From: Galbula dea
Taxonomy: Eukaryota > Chordata > Aves > Piciformes > Galbulidae
Direction: 5' to 3'
Assembly (NCBI GenBank): GCA_013399015.1
Contig: VWZX01000860.1
Span: forward strand, 10,438-74,437
DNA length: 64,000 bases
Shown: piece after piece, positions 44,490-55,440 of the stretch
How positions within the stretch are numbered: the first letter of the stretch is position 1
Layout of the letters: every line of letters begins with the position of its first letter
Notes under the pieces: generated by a model
The model's input: the letters and a program-made list of their open reading frames with translations, nothing else
Databases searched by the model: none
What the model was told of the DNA's origin: nothing
Program-made: the position numbers and the translations under genes

Positions 44490-45300
44490 TAGTGGGGAGA
44501 GAACCAGATGCCCTCAGGCAGCTTCTCCCAAGGACTAAGGTGGAAGGAAGGAAATGGATCCCCTTGGGTAGCTTCTCACAGGGACTATGGTGGAAGGAAG
44601 GAACCAGATCCCCTCAGGGAGCTCCTCATAGGGACTGACTGGTTTCTCTCTGGTCGGTGAGGGGAAGCTGGATCCCCTCAGGCGTCTCCTTTCGGGGACT
44701 GTGAGGGGAACCGGATCCCCTCAGACAGCTCCTCCCGGGAAAAGTGAAGGGGAGCTGGATTCCCTCAGGCGTCTCCTCTCTGGGACGGTAAGGGGAACCG
44801 GATCCCCTCAAGCAGCTCCTCCCGGGGACGGTAAGGGGAACTGGATCCCGTCAAGCAGCTCCTCCCGGGGACGGTAAGGGGAACTGGATCCCGTCAAGCA
44901 GCTCCTCCCGGGGACGGTAAGGGGAACTGGATCCCCTCAAGCAGCTCCTCCCGGGGACGGTAAGGGGAACTGGATCCCCTCAAGCAGCTCCTCCCGGGGA
45001 CGGTAAGGGGAACCGGATCCCCTCAGGCGGCTCCTCCTGGGGACGGTGAGGAGAAACCGGATCCCCTCAGGCGGCTCCTCCTGGGGATGGTGAGGGGGAA
45101 CCGGATTCCCTCAGATAGCTCCTCCCGGGAAAAGTGAAGGGCAACCGGCTCCCCTCAAGGAGTCTCCTCCCGGGAACGGTGAGGGGAAACCGGCTCCCCT
45201 CAAGGAGTGTCCTCCCGGGAACGGTGAAGGGAAACCGGCTCCCCTCAGGCTTCTCCTCCCGGGAACGGTAAGGAGATACCAGCTCCCCCCAGGCAGCTCC
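44490..45300. repeat. 43-bp minisatellite adjoining a CpG island
   Basis: Tandem units of exactly 43 bp in the core: the GGTAAGG element recurs at 44787, 44830, 44873, 44916, 44959, 45002 and (as GGTGAGG) 45045. Each unit carries ggatcccctcaagcagctc and cctcccggggacggtaag. Flanking units are more diverged. The antisense ORFs over the array repeat Ser-Arg-Phe-Pro-like blocks and are artefacts of the period. Confidence 0.93.
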
Positions 45301-45960
45301 TCCCGGGGCTCTCCCCCTCCCCTGACCCTCTCCCGGCAGGTGGCCCCCGCGCGGCGGCGGCGGCGGCGGCCGGTGGGTGACGTCATTGGCGGGGGCGGGG
45401 GCGGGAGCGCGGTGCCGGTGCGCCGAGCCGAGTCGAGCCAATCTAAGCCAAACCAAGCCATGGCGGAGCGGAGAACGGCTCCGGTAAGTACAGATCTTCC
45501 ATCCACACCTTGTTCCTTACCGAGCCCGGGTGGTGCCCTTGCTTTCCCCCATCCCCCCTCATCCCGAGCCGTGCCGGTGCTGCGGCGGGAAGTGGTGCTG
45601 AGGGGATTCAGTGGCGCTGAGGGGTGGGTGGGGGGGAGGCGGGAAGCGGTTCGGTGGGCGGCGGTTACGGTAAGGCTCGCTGAGGAAAATTCGCTGCCCC
45701 GTGTTGGAATGGACCTCGGGGATGGTAGCAGGGAGTCCACTGGGACACGCTGGGGTGTGTGTGTGTACGTGGGAGAGCCATCCCTGCAAGCACCTGGAGG
45801 TAGCGCTACCGGGGTCGGTACCGGTACCGGGGTCATCTCGCCTTTCCCCGGGGCGCAGCCCAGGGTAGGGCCTGCCGGAGCCCCTCAAAGGAACGGAGGC
45901 TGCAGAGCCGGAGAGCCGCTTTGCTGCCCGGCAGGACGAGGGAGTGCGTATTCATTTGTT
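45300..45960 (+). promoter_or_regulatory. CpG island, probable MAPK4 promoter
   Basis: Very CpG-rich stretch with a CGG run at about 45352-45370 and GGGGCGGGGGCGGG boxes near 45393. It ends a candidate first exon at 45483. MAPK4 is the next plus-strand gene and in human also has a distant non-coding first exon, so assignment to MAPK4 is reasonable but unproven. Confidence 0.6.
45400..45483 (+). other. Putative first exon with strong splice donor
   Basis: Within the CpG island an ATG at 45460 in good context (GCCATGG) opens eight codons, MAERRTAP, followed by a consensus donor CCG|GTAAGT at 45483/45484. If joined to MAPK4 exon 57508 it would be a 5' UTR exon with a short upstream ORF; otherwise it begins an unidentified gene. 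The 5' limit is a guess. Confidence 0.4.
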
Positions 45961-45999
45961 TCCCTTTGGTTTTATATAGGGCTTATCTGTCCCTGTGGG

Positions 46000-46860
46000 G
46001 CTTATCTGTGTATATAGGGTCTGGCTACAGAAGGGTTATCTATGCGTCCACATAGGGTTTACCTGTGTGTCCATATAGGGTTTACCTGTATCTATATGGT
46101 GGATTTACCTGTCTCTATATGTAGGGCTTACCTTTGTGTCCATATAGGGTTTACCCGTATCTATATGTAGGGTTTACCTTTGTGTCCATATTGGGTTTAC
46201 CTGTCTCTCTCTATAGGGTTTATCTGTGTGTCCATGTAGGGTTACCTGTCTCTATATATAGGGTTTACCTGTGTCTCTATGTAGGGTTTATCTGTGTCCA
46301 TATAGGGTTTACCTGTCTCTATGTGTAGGGTTTACCTGTGTCCCTCTATGTAGGATTTACCTGTGTCCCTCTATGTAGGATTTACCTGTGTCCCTCTATG
46401 TAGGATTACCTCTATATATATAGGGTTTACCTGTCTCTTTATATGTAGGGTTTTTATGTGTCCATATAGGGTTTACCTGTGTCCCTGTATGTAGGGTTTA
46501 CCTGTGTGTCCATGTAGGGTTACCTGTCTCTATATATAGGGTTTACCTGTCTCTATATGTAGGGTTTATATGTGTCCATATAGGGTTTACCTGTCTGTAT
46601 GTGTAGGGTTTACCTGTGTCTCTCTATATAGGGTTTACCTGTGTCTCTATAGGTAGGGTTTATCTGCCTCTGTAGGGCTTGTCTCTATAGGGTTTATCTG
46701 TTTCTATATGCTTTGTGTCTATATAGGGTTTATCTGTGTCTATATAGGGTTTATCTGTGTGCTTTTATAGGGTTTATCTGTGTCTATATAGGGTTTACCT
46801 GTGCATTTATAGGGTTTATCTGTGTCTGTGTGTATTCTTCATGCCTATACATATGCTTTA
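46000..46860. repeat. Minisatellite of TATAGGGTTTACCTGTGTC-type units
   Basis: More than 30 copies of a variable unit of about 20-30 bp with the core tagggtttacctgtgtctct, often followed by atatg. It starts about 500 bp after the putative first exon, so inside its first intron. Plus-strand ORFs spell Gly-Phe-Thr-Cys-Leu-Tyr repeats, a by-product of the period. Confidence 0.93.
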
Positions 46861-48155
46861 AGTGCCTCTACATGTGCTTTATATGGGTATTTATCCTTTA
46901 TGTCCATCTAGACCCAGGCTCATAGACTTCACACCTAAACCTCTGCCCAGCCAAAGTGGTGTCAGTGTGGCCAGCAGGTCCTTGCCCTCCTTCCCCATGT
47001 CCACAGAGGGGAAACCTGTTTCTCTCCATCTTTCCTTCCTCCAAGACAGGCTACATTTACTCTCTGTTGTATCTGTCTTCTCCTTCTTTATCTTCTTCTC
47101 CTTCTGTGATCTCCATCTTGGCTCTGGGAATGTTTGCAGGTGGTGATGATCCAGGCTTTAACAGCATCAAATGTATTCCATGTGTGGTGAACCCAACACC
47201 TAGAGATCTCCTGGGCTGCTGTAGAGTGTGTACCAGAAAGGTACATGGTGCCCATCAGTTCTCCTGTGCTTGGGAGAACTTCTGCTGTGAGCTCCTGCCA
47301 GGCCTTGGGGCCAAAGCAGAGAACAAGGAGGTTCACCACAGTCCTTTCTCTCCTCAAGCTGAGCTCAATCCTGTCAGTGAGGAGCAAGGCAGGCTGAAAT
47401 CCCAATCAAATAACCCATGTTCAGAAAGGATGCTCAATTGTGAGCATCTCAGCCAACCTCAGCTTCTCCAGGTTGAGTCCTTCATGGAGAAGGTCTCTGT
47501 TTCTCTCTTCTTCAGACCTAGACCTGCCTCCAGGTGCTGGAGTAGCTTCTCCTCCTGCTTCTGGGTGCTGAGCAAGGCAAACACCACAATTAGCAGGATG
47601 TTGAGTTGGAGAAGTCTGAATCTGAGATGAATCTCACCCAAAGCTTGCAAATCTTGGTTTGCAGTCCTCAATCTTTCCTTTTCTTTGTCATAGCATGACC
47701 CTGCTGGTCTCCTCCCTCCTCCTCAGGCCTTTTGGGAGCCAGAAATAATGCTTCAGAAAGTTTTCAGCTCCCCAGGTGGGAGGTGTTGCAGAAAGGCAAC
47801 TGCAGGGGAGGGTTTTGCAGCTCATCCTCCTGCAGATCCAGAAGGTTGGGTGAAAAACCAGGCTGGCAATTTGGGTTTCATGACTTTTTAGGCATAGTGA
47901 GTTGTCCCCTCCCCCTTCCTTCCCATACCTTGTGCCAACATTTAATTGCTTGCACTCTGGAGAGATGTTATCTCCTTTCAAGGTTGACCTTATCTAGCTT
48001 TGACTTGCAGAGGGGAGGTTGTTCTGACCTTATCACAAAGGTGACTCCATGCTTCCAGCTCCTTGTCTGCACTGATCCTGTCACCTCTTCCCCTGCTTCA
48101 CAGGAGGCTGAAGTAGTTGAGGTGCTACAAAGCCCACACTGAGAGCCTCCTGCTC
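46861..48155. other. Unassigned 1.3-kb stretch with long ORFs on both strands
   Basis: A 224-codon plus ORF (46956-47630) opposes minus ORFs at 47088-47405 and 47459-47671. The last contains a hydrophobic run (LLQLNILLIVVFALL) followed by a helical stretch. I do not recognise any of them; the minus strand could be a decayed single-exon gene or element. Confidence 0.35.
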
Positions 48156-48159
48156 CATT

Positions 48160-48375
48160 GTGTGGAGGGGAAGGGTTAGGTTGGACATGAGGAACAATTT
48201 CTTTGCCTGAAAGGGTTGGCAAGGCCTGGCCCAGGCTGCCCAGGGCAGTGGTGGAGTCACCATCCCTGGAGGGGTTTAAAAGCCCTGGAGCTGTGGTGCT
48301 GAGGGCCATGGGTTAGTGGTGACCTGGCAGAGTTGGGTTAATGGTTGGACTTGATGTTCTTAGAGGTGTCTTCTA
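48160..48375 (+). mobile_element. CR1 tail, type A
   Basis: Sense: ggacatgaggaacaatttct through gttagtggtgacctggcag. Confidence 0.85.
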
Positions 48376-48474
48376 GTCTATTAAAAGACTACAGTGGCTT
48401 TTGTCAGAGCAGAAGAGGGAAACCTTTGTCATCTGAAGTAGTTTAGTGTGGGATTCCTGGTTTCTAGCAGGTCA

Positions 48475-48560
48475 TCATCCCTGGAGGTGTTCAGGAAAGA
48501 TAGAGCTGTGGTACTTGGTTGGACTTGATGACCTTAGAGGTCTCTTCCAACCTTCAGGAT
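48475..48560 (+). mobile_element. CR1 tail fragment, type A
   Basis: Sense terminal piece: ttggacttgatgaccttaga. Confidence 0.72.
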
Positions 48561-48894
48561 TCAAGTTGAAGTGAGTCCCATCCTCTGGGACACCCAGCAA
48601 ATACTCTTTGGGTGTCTTCCAGACAGCAGTGTTCTTCATGTGGTTTGGGTTCTTTTTGGAGCATTTAAGTCTTTCTTCTCTTCTTTGTGCTCCAACATCT
48701 TCCTGCTCCTCTCCTAAGGGATGGCTGTGCCTTGTGGACTTCATCAGCTGTGTTTCCCAGGCAGGCTTGGTGCTGACTGGTGCATCCTAAGCTTGGCACC
48801 AGAAAGCCCCTGTGTGATCCATGCTAGAGTCAGATTAAGCAGGGATCTGCTTCAAGGGCTTTCCAGGCAGGATTACATGGAATTATATGTCCAT

Positions 48895-49465
48895 GATCTC
48901 CTGGGGTGCATGAAGAAGAGGGTGAGCAGCAGGTCCAGGGAGGTTCTCTTTCCCCTCTACTTTGCCCTAGGGAGGCCACAGCTGGAGTCCTGGCTCCAGT
49001 TCTGGACTGCCCAGGTGAAGAGAGACAAGGAGCTGCTGAAGAGAGGCCAGCAGAGGCTGGGAAGGTGCTGAGGGCACTGGAGCAGCTGTGGGAGGAGGAA
49101 AGGCTGAGAGCCCTGGGGCTGCTTAGCCTGGAGAAGAGCAGCCTCAGAGGGGAGCAAGAGCTAAAGACTGGCAAGAGGCTGGGGCCACACTCTGCTGAGT
49201 GGTGGCCAGGCCAAGGGGCACTGGGCACCAACTGCAACTCAGGAGGTTCCACCTGAGCAGGGGGAGAAATTTCTTTGTTGTGAGGGTGTCAGAGCCCTGG
49301 CCCAGGCTGCCCAGAGAGGTTGTGGAGTCTCCTTGTGTGGAGAGCTTCCAACCCCAGCTGGGGGTGACCCTGTGCAAGCTGCTGTGGGTGCCCCTGCTTT
49401 AGCAGTGGGGTTGGACTAGCTGATCCCCAGAGGTCCCTTCCAACCCCTCCCATGCTGGGATTCAG
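48895..49465 (+). mobile_element. CR1 copy, type B
   Basis: Sense EERLRALGLLSLEKSSLRG, with full B tail to ccatgctgggattcag. Confidence 0.89.
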
Positions 49466-50040
49466 TGAGGCTTTCCAGGAACCAATTTGAGCCTTGCTGG
49501 AAGGTGCCATGGTGCCCTTATGGTCACTCAGTGCACACAAGACTGAGTCAGGAGCAGGACAAACATCCCTGGAAGAGGTGGTGAGAAGTAGTACTCAGGT
49601 ATCTGCATGTCCAGCAGGTGACTGGCAGGGTTGTCCACCTAAAAAAGTTGCCTTCTGCTGCCCTGAGTTGTTGTCTTCATCCCAGGCTGAGTGATGGGAG
49701 ATTGGCTGGGTCCCTCTGACTCCCCAGGGAAGTGCTGGATCCCTCTGGCTTCAAGGAAGAGCAAACAACTCCCCCCAGGTATTGACCTGTCTGTGGCCAT
49801 CTGCTCAGTGTGTTTGCACAAGTTGGTTCTTGGCTTCACCTGAGTTTTCCAACAGCATTAATTACCTGGTAACTGATAAACCTGCACCAATTAGCTATGT
49901 AAACCAAGAGAAGAAGCCTAATTGAATTGCAGAGCCCAGGCTGCTTCCCTCTGGAGGCTTCCTAAGCTCTCCTCCCAAAATCCCTTCCTAAAGGAAGCTC
50001 TGCAGATCATCTCCAGACTAGGGGAGAGGTTTTGTTTGTA
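49466..50040. other. Sequence without recognised features
   Basis: Unique-looking DNA between CR1 copies, upstream of MAPK4 coding exons. Confidence 0.4.
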
Positions 50041-50215
50041 GAGCAAGTACCAGGTCCTGCCCTTGGGTCACAACAAGCCCAGGAATGCTGCAGGCTTGGG
50101 GCAGAGTGGCTGGAAAGCTGCTGGGGGTGGAGAAAGACCTGAAACTGAGGCAGCAGAGTGCTCAGTTGGCCAAGAAGGCCACCAGCAGCCTGGCTTGGAG
50201 CAGCACTAGTGTGGG
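50040..50215 (+). mobile_element. CR1 fragment, type A body
   Basis: Sense: ctgccttgggtcacaacaag-like start through ccaccagcagcctggcttgg. Confidence 0.78.
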
Positions 50216-50569
50216 CAAAAAGAAGAAGAGGGAGAAAGTAGAAGGAAACAACTTCTTTTTCTTTCCCCTCTCTTCTTCTTCTCCTTGATCTCATTTGGAA
50301 TTGGAACTGGGCCCAGGTAAATCAGGTCCTGAGATGCCTAGCAGCTCCCCTCTGTCCTTGGAAGTCCTTGTGCTCCTCTGAGATGCTTTTTGTGCTGGTA
50401 GAAGATTTCTCCTCCTTGAGGAGTGGTCAGCAATGTCTGGGAAGCCCAGATGGGACTGAGCAGATCTTCCAAGGGTTCTGAAGGACCATGGTGCATGCTT
50501 GCACCCTCTCCATCTTCTCCTTGGTCAGACTTCTTCTGGCATGAAGGATAGCAACATCAGAACTCTCTG

Positions 50570-50775
50570 AATTGCATTTAGGCTAGGCAACCCCAGGACT
50601 CTCAACCTTTCCTCTTCCCAAAGATGTTCCAGTCCCCTCAGCATCTTCTCCAGCAGTTCCTTGTCTCTCTTGAACTTAGGCAGCCCAGAACTGGCTCCAT
50701 TACTCCAGCTGTGACCACACTAGGACACAAGTAGCTGTAGAGGAGAACTTCCCTTCACCTGCTGGCCACAGCACC
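50570..50775 (-). mobile_element. CR1 fragment, type B, diverged
   Basis: Antisense with aggactctcaacctttcctc; more substitutions than other B copies, probably older. Confidence 0.72.
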
Positions 50776-51179
50776 CAAATACACCCCAGAAGATCATCCT
50801 GGATCATCCTGAGCTCCCATTTTTCTTCTCTTAGCAGAGTGTAGCCTGTGTTGCTTCTTCCCTCTGAGCTCCCAGCCTCTTTCACAACACACCAGCAGAG
50901 GAATGCAAGCTCAGGTCCAGCTGAATTCATGTCTTCTGCAACTTGGCCAAGAGAAACCAGGCCTGAATCTGTTTTTCTCTCCCAACTGCTCCTTCATTCA
51001 GCTGCTGCCTGCAGTTAACACACCTCTGGTGCCCAAGATCTCTCTTCACCTAGGCTCTTGAGAGGACCCAAAACCTCTAGAAAATCCCTTGTGTTGTTTT
51101 GGATGATGCTGGCAGCCACTGGCTTTCAGCTTTGTCTATGATCTAAGCATCACAGTCTCCCAAAATCAGGAGACTGGGA

Positions 51180-51475
51180 AGCAGCTTTGGGCTTGGTTAG
51201 CCTGGAGAAAAGGAGGCTGAGGAGAGACCTTCTGGCTCTCTCTCCAACTCCTAGTTGGAGCCAGGTAGGAGTTGGGCTCTTCTCCCAAGGAACAAGTGAT
51301 AGGACAAGAGGAAACAGCCTTAAGTTGGGCCAGGGGAGGTTTAGGTTGGACATGAGGAACAATTTCTTCTCCAGAAGGGTTGTCAAGGCCTGGCCCAGGC
51401 TGCCCAGGGCAGTGGTGGAGTCTCCATCCCTGGGGTGGTTTCAAAAGGGGAGTTGGACTTAGATAATCTCCAGAG
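51180..51475 (+). mobile_element. CR1 copy, type A
   Basis: Sense SLEKRRLRRDLLALS and FRLDMRNNFFSRRVVKAWPR; short tail. Confidence 0.86.
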
Positions 51476-52369
51476 GTTGAGATCCAGAGGGTGATTCCCA
51501 GGTGGTTTCCACAGGGTTTTAGGGGTTTCTTGGCCTCTTCATGAAGCCTATCCATGTTATTTTCCCAAGCTGAGCACCCAGATCTCCACCCAGCCTGGCC
51601 CTGACCCCCAAAACTAAACTGGATGAGATTTGGTCATCAATAGAAGGGATGAAAGGGGAGCTTCATCTCCCAGAGCCCCCCAAGTGGGATGTTTTGAGGA
51701 GGACATCAGGCTCTCTCTGCTCCCACAGGTACTTCTTGGGGCCTTAGGGAGGGGAAGAGTGAGGGGAAGGAGTTGTTCTGCCACCTCTTTGCCTCCTGGC
51801 ACATGCTGCACATACCTCCTTTGGGGCAAATTCCTGGTGTCAGCTCCTCAGCTGTAGTAACCAAAACCAAAAACCCCTCTAGGGCTGCTTCTCTATTTTA
51901 ATTCTTATTTTCTTTAATAACCATCTTGCTTTTGCTTATCTAACTCCAACCCTTCCAGTGATAACACAGGCAAAGTCCTGCCCCTGCAGTGTCCTGAGGA
52001 ATGAGGTTCAGCTCTTTCCTGAAGCACCATCAGAGAGAGAGGATCATCTCCAGCTCATTTCTAGAAGGTTGTAGGTGCCAAAACAAAAGGGCAAAGCCAT
52101 TTACCCTGATAAGAGAGCATGTTTCTGCTCTGCTTTACAACCAGGGCAGAGGTTTCTGAATCATCCCTTCTAGAAGTGGCTTCCTTGAGGTAACAGAAAT
52201 GATTCTGCTGCTTTCATCTCCCTGTGCTGTCAGCTATTAAAAACTCAGGTGGCACTGAAACCACACCTGGAAGGACTAGGCTTGAAGAAGGAGCAGGATG
52301 GGAGGCTTCAGGTGAAGCAAAATGCATCAGCTGGGATCCTTGTGAGCAGTGGTGAAGAGGCTTAGTTGG
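51476..52369. other. Sequence without recognised features
   Basis: CR1-free stretch with no exon-like block seen. Confidence 0.4.
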
Positions 52370-53285
52370 AGGCTTGGAGCTTGAGGTGTTCCTCAGGGGT
52401 CACTGCTGGGTCCAGTCTTGTTCAACATCTTCATCAGTGATGTGGATGAAGGGACAGGGTTGGACCCTCAGCCATCTGGGTCCTAACTGGAAGGAGTGGG
52501 GGAGACCCCATCAGGCTGTGCTGCTGTTCAGGGAGAGCTGAGCAGGCTGAGAGTTGGGGGAGAGGAACCTCATGAAGGTCAATAGGGGCAAGTGGAGGGT
52601 CCTGCACCTGGGGAGGAATAACCTCATGGAGCAGGGCAGGGTAGGGGTTGAGCTGCTGGAAAGAAGCTCTGCAGAGAAGGAGGTGGCAGTGCTGGTGGAC
52701 AACAAGGTCACCAAGAGGCAGCAATGTGTCCTCAAGGCCAAGAAGGTCAATGGTCTCCTGGGCTGCATGAAGAAGAGGGTGACCAGCAGGGCAAGGGAGG
52801 TTCTCCTTCCCCTCTACTTTGCCCTAGTGAGGCCACAGCTGGAGCCCTGGCTCCAGTTCTAGGCTCCCCAGGCCAAGAGGGACAAGGAACTGCTGGAGAG
52901 AGGCCAGCAGAGATGATGCTGAGGACATTGGAGCATCTGTGGAAGGAGGAAAGGCTGAGAGCCCTGGGGCTGCTTAGCCTGGAGAAGAGCAGCCCCAGAG
53001 GGGAGCTGCTGAAGGCTGGGGGCAAGAGGCTGGGTCCAGACTCTGCTGAGTGGTGGCCAGGGCCAGGCCAAGGGGCACTGGGCACCAACTGCAACCCAGG
53101 AGGAGAAACTTGTTTGGTGTGAAGGTGTCAGAGCCAGGCTGCCCAGAGAGGTTGTGGAGTCTCCTTGTGTGGAGAGCTTCCAACCCCAGCTGGAAGTGAC
53201 CCTGGGCATCCTTTAGCAGTGGGGTTGGCCTAGATGACCTCCAGAGGTCCCTTCCAACCCCCACCATGCTGGGCTTCTGGGTTAT
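52370..53285 (+). mobile_element. CR1 copy, type B, longest in window
   Basis: About 0.9 kb sense copy. It begins inside the reverse transcriptase, with GVPQGSLLGPVLFNIFISDV readable from 52385, and runs through the ORF2 end to the B tail. The FADD box is lost to substitutions, so it is dead. Confidence 0.92.
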
Positions 53286-53684
53286 CTGTCTGTCCCTCAT
53301 GGATGATTTCCCCCAGGCAGATGCCTGGAGTTTTTCCAGCTTAATAACCATCTCCAACCAACCTATTTAGGCTGTTGGGAGAGGGTCCCATGGCTGCAGG
53401 GCACATGGCCTAAGCCATGTTTGTTCAAGGCATTGTCTGCTTGCTGCCTGGCTGCAGACTGCTGAGCTTGGAGAAGCTTCACATGTTGGGGCCTGCTGGG
53501 AAACCAGACCTTTCCTCCTGACAGCTCAGTGACTTTCCCACACCAGTTCATCTCTGCAAGTGGCAGCAAGTTCTTCATTGTTTTCTGTTCTTTCTGGGAA
53601 CTAATGAGAGTTGTTTCATTTGGGTTTTTAATTTCTCTTTTCTTTCTTTCTCCCTCTAATTTGGCCTTGACCACAAGAGGCTTA

Positions 53685-53800
53685 ACCCACTCAGCAGAGT
53701 CTGGCCCCAGCCTCTCGCCCTCAGCCTTGAGCTCTTGCACAGCATTGAGCAGCTCCCCTCTGGGGCTGCTCTTCTCCAGGCTAAGCAGCCTCAGCCATTA
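53685..53800 (-). mobile_element. CR1 fragment, type B
   Basis: Antisense piece: cactcagcagagtctggccc to ggctgctcttctccaggct. Confidence 0.8.
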
Positions 53801-53839
53801 AGGAGGAAAAATCTTACTTTCCTGTGAGAGATTTGGGCA

Positions 53840-53925
53840 GCAGAGGTGGCTTTGGCAGTGTTAGGTTCATGGTTGGACTCCATGATCTTGGAGGTCTTCT
53901 CCAACCTAACTGATTCTATGGTTGG
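53840..53925 (+). mobile_element. CR1 tail fragment, type A
   Basis: Sense terminal: ttggactccatgatcttgga and ctgattctatgg. Confidence 0.72.
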
Positions 53926-54054
53926 TTGAGCGTTGCTGCTCTCCTTGCTTAGGCTGCAGTGGTCTTTGTGCTGCTTCCCTTTGGGTTTCTTCTTCTCCTT
54001 CCAGCTTTTCCTAAAGGCTCAGTGAGATTTCACCTTTCTAAAGACTAAAAAGTC

Positions 54055-54275
54055 TCTCCCCAGCTTTCTTCTAGACCCCTTGAAGTCCTGCAAGGCCACC
54101 AGAAGTTCTCCTTAGAGCCTTCTCTTCTCCAGGCTCAACAACCCCAACTCTCTCAGCCTCTCCTCACAGCTTTCCAGCCCTCACATCATTTCTATGGCCT
54201 CCTCTGGCCCTGCTCCACCAGCTCCATGCCTCTCCTGGCCCCAGCACTGCAGCTGAGCTCTCCCCAGAGCAGAGG
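54055..54275 (-). mobile_element. CR1 fragment, type C
   Basis: Antisense: ccttgaagtcctgcaaggcc and caaccccaactctctcagcc. Confidence 0.83.
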
Positions 54276-54549
54276 AGCTCTCAACAGCAGACCTTTGCCT
54301 TTGCAACTTGCTCTTAGCCAGGTCCAACTGCTTGCTGCTGTCTCCAGACACAGATTTCTGATGCATTTTGGGATTCCAGGGCATGGGGGGAGAAGCCAAC
54401 ACCAAGGTAGCTGAGGAGAGACAGCACAAGACCATTGCTTGCTCTTCAGCATCCTTTCAAGGCTGAGCCATTCCTCTCTCTGCCTGTGTTCATCAGAAGG
54501 TTGGGGGTGAAGCTCATTCCTCTGGGTTCAGACTGGTCTGATCTGGGGA

Positions 54550-54740
54550 AGAGGCTGGTGCCTCTGAGGCCGTGGGTGGGCACCCAGGGTGCCTCTGAGG
54601 CCACAGGTGGGCACCCAGGGTGCCTCTGAGGCCACGGGTGGGCAGCCAGAGTCCCTCTGGGCCCAAGAGTGGGCACCCAGGGTGCCTCTGAGGCCGTGGG
54701 TGGGCACCGAGGGTGCCTCTGAGGCCATGAGTGGGCACTA
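54550..54740. repeat. 31-bp minisatellite
   Basis: About six tandem copies of a 31-bp unit with the core gtgcctctgaggccacaggt then gggcacccag. One unit reads gtccctctgggcccaagag. Minus-strand ORFs over it are periodic artefacts. Confidence 0.9.
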
Positions 54741-55059
54741 GTCTTTCTTCTAGGGTTGATTATTTCTTGGCCACTCTAATTGCAAAAGGTGCTGCCAGGT
54801 CATCACTCAGTTGGGGACTGAGCTGGAACCAAGGGCACCATGAAGCTCATGAGATAAAAGAGGATTCTTTCTTCCTTTGTAGTCTTACCACAGCAGATTT
54901 TCCTTTCCAGTGCTCCTAGAACTGGACTAATTATTCATCATTAAGCTGATGAGGCAAAAATTTGGTCTCCTTCCATTGCATCTAGAGTAAGCCAAGAAGC
55001 TCAGTGTGAGAGCCACCACCCTGTCACCTCCAGCCCTAACCTGGTCACAGCAACCACCA

Positions 55060-55440
55060 TGGAGCTTGTCCAGAAAAGGGCAAGGAAGGTGGGGAAGGGT
55101 CTAGAGGCCAAGTGCTGTGAGGAGCAGCTGAGGGACCTGGGGTTGGTTAGGCTGGAGAAGAAGAGGCTGAGAGGAGACCTTAGTCTCTCCAACTCCCTGC
55201 CAGGAGGTTGGAGCCAGGTGGAGGTTGGTCTCTTCTCCCAAGGAACAAGAGGAAACAGCCTCAGGTTGGACCAGGGAAGGTTGAGGTTGGACATCAGGAA
55301 CAGTTTCTTCCCCAGAAGGGTTGTCAAGGCCTGGCCCAAGCTGCTCAGGACAGTGGTGGAGTCCTGGAGGACTTGCAAAGCCCTGGAGATGTGATGCTGA
55401 AGGCCATGGTGACTTGGCAGTGTTAACAATTAGTCTAGGA
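55060..55440 (+). mobile_element. CR1 copy, type A
   Basis: Sense KCCEEQLRDLGLVRLEKKRL and RLRLDIRNSFFPRRVVKAWP. Confidence 0.87.

Noticed and set aside
45111..45836. 241-codon minus-strand ORF and overlapping ORFs at the CpG island
   Set aside because: Their repeats follow the 43-bp minisatellite and GC-rich composition; no family motif, and they lie antisense to the likely promoter.
46000..46860. True interstitial telomere sequence
   Set aside because: Units contain TAGGGTTTA but are 20-30 bp long and not pure TTAGGG repeats.
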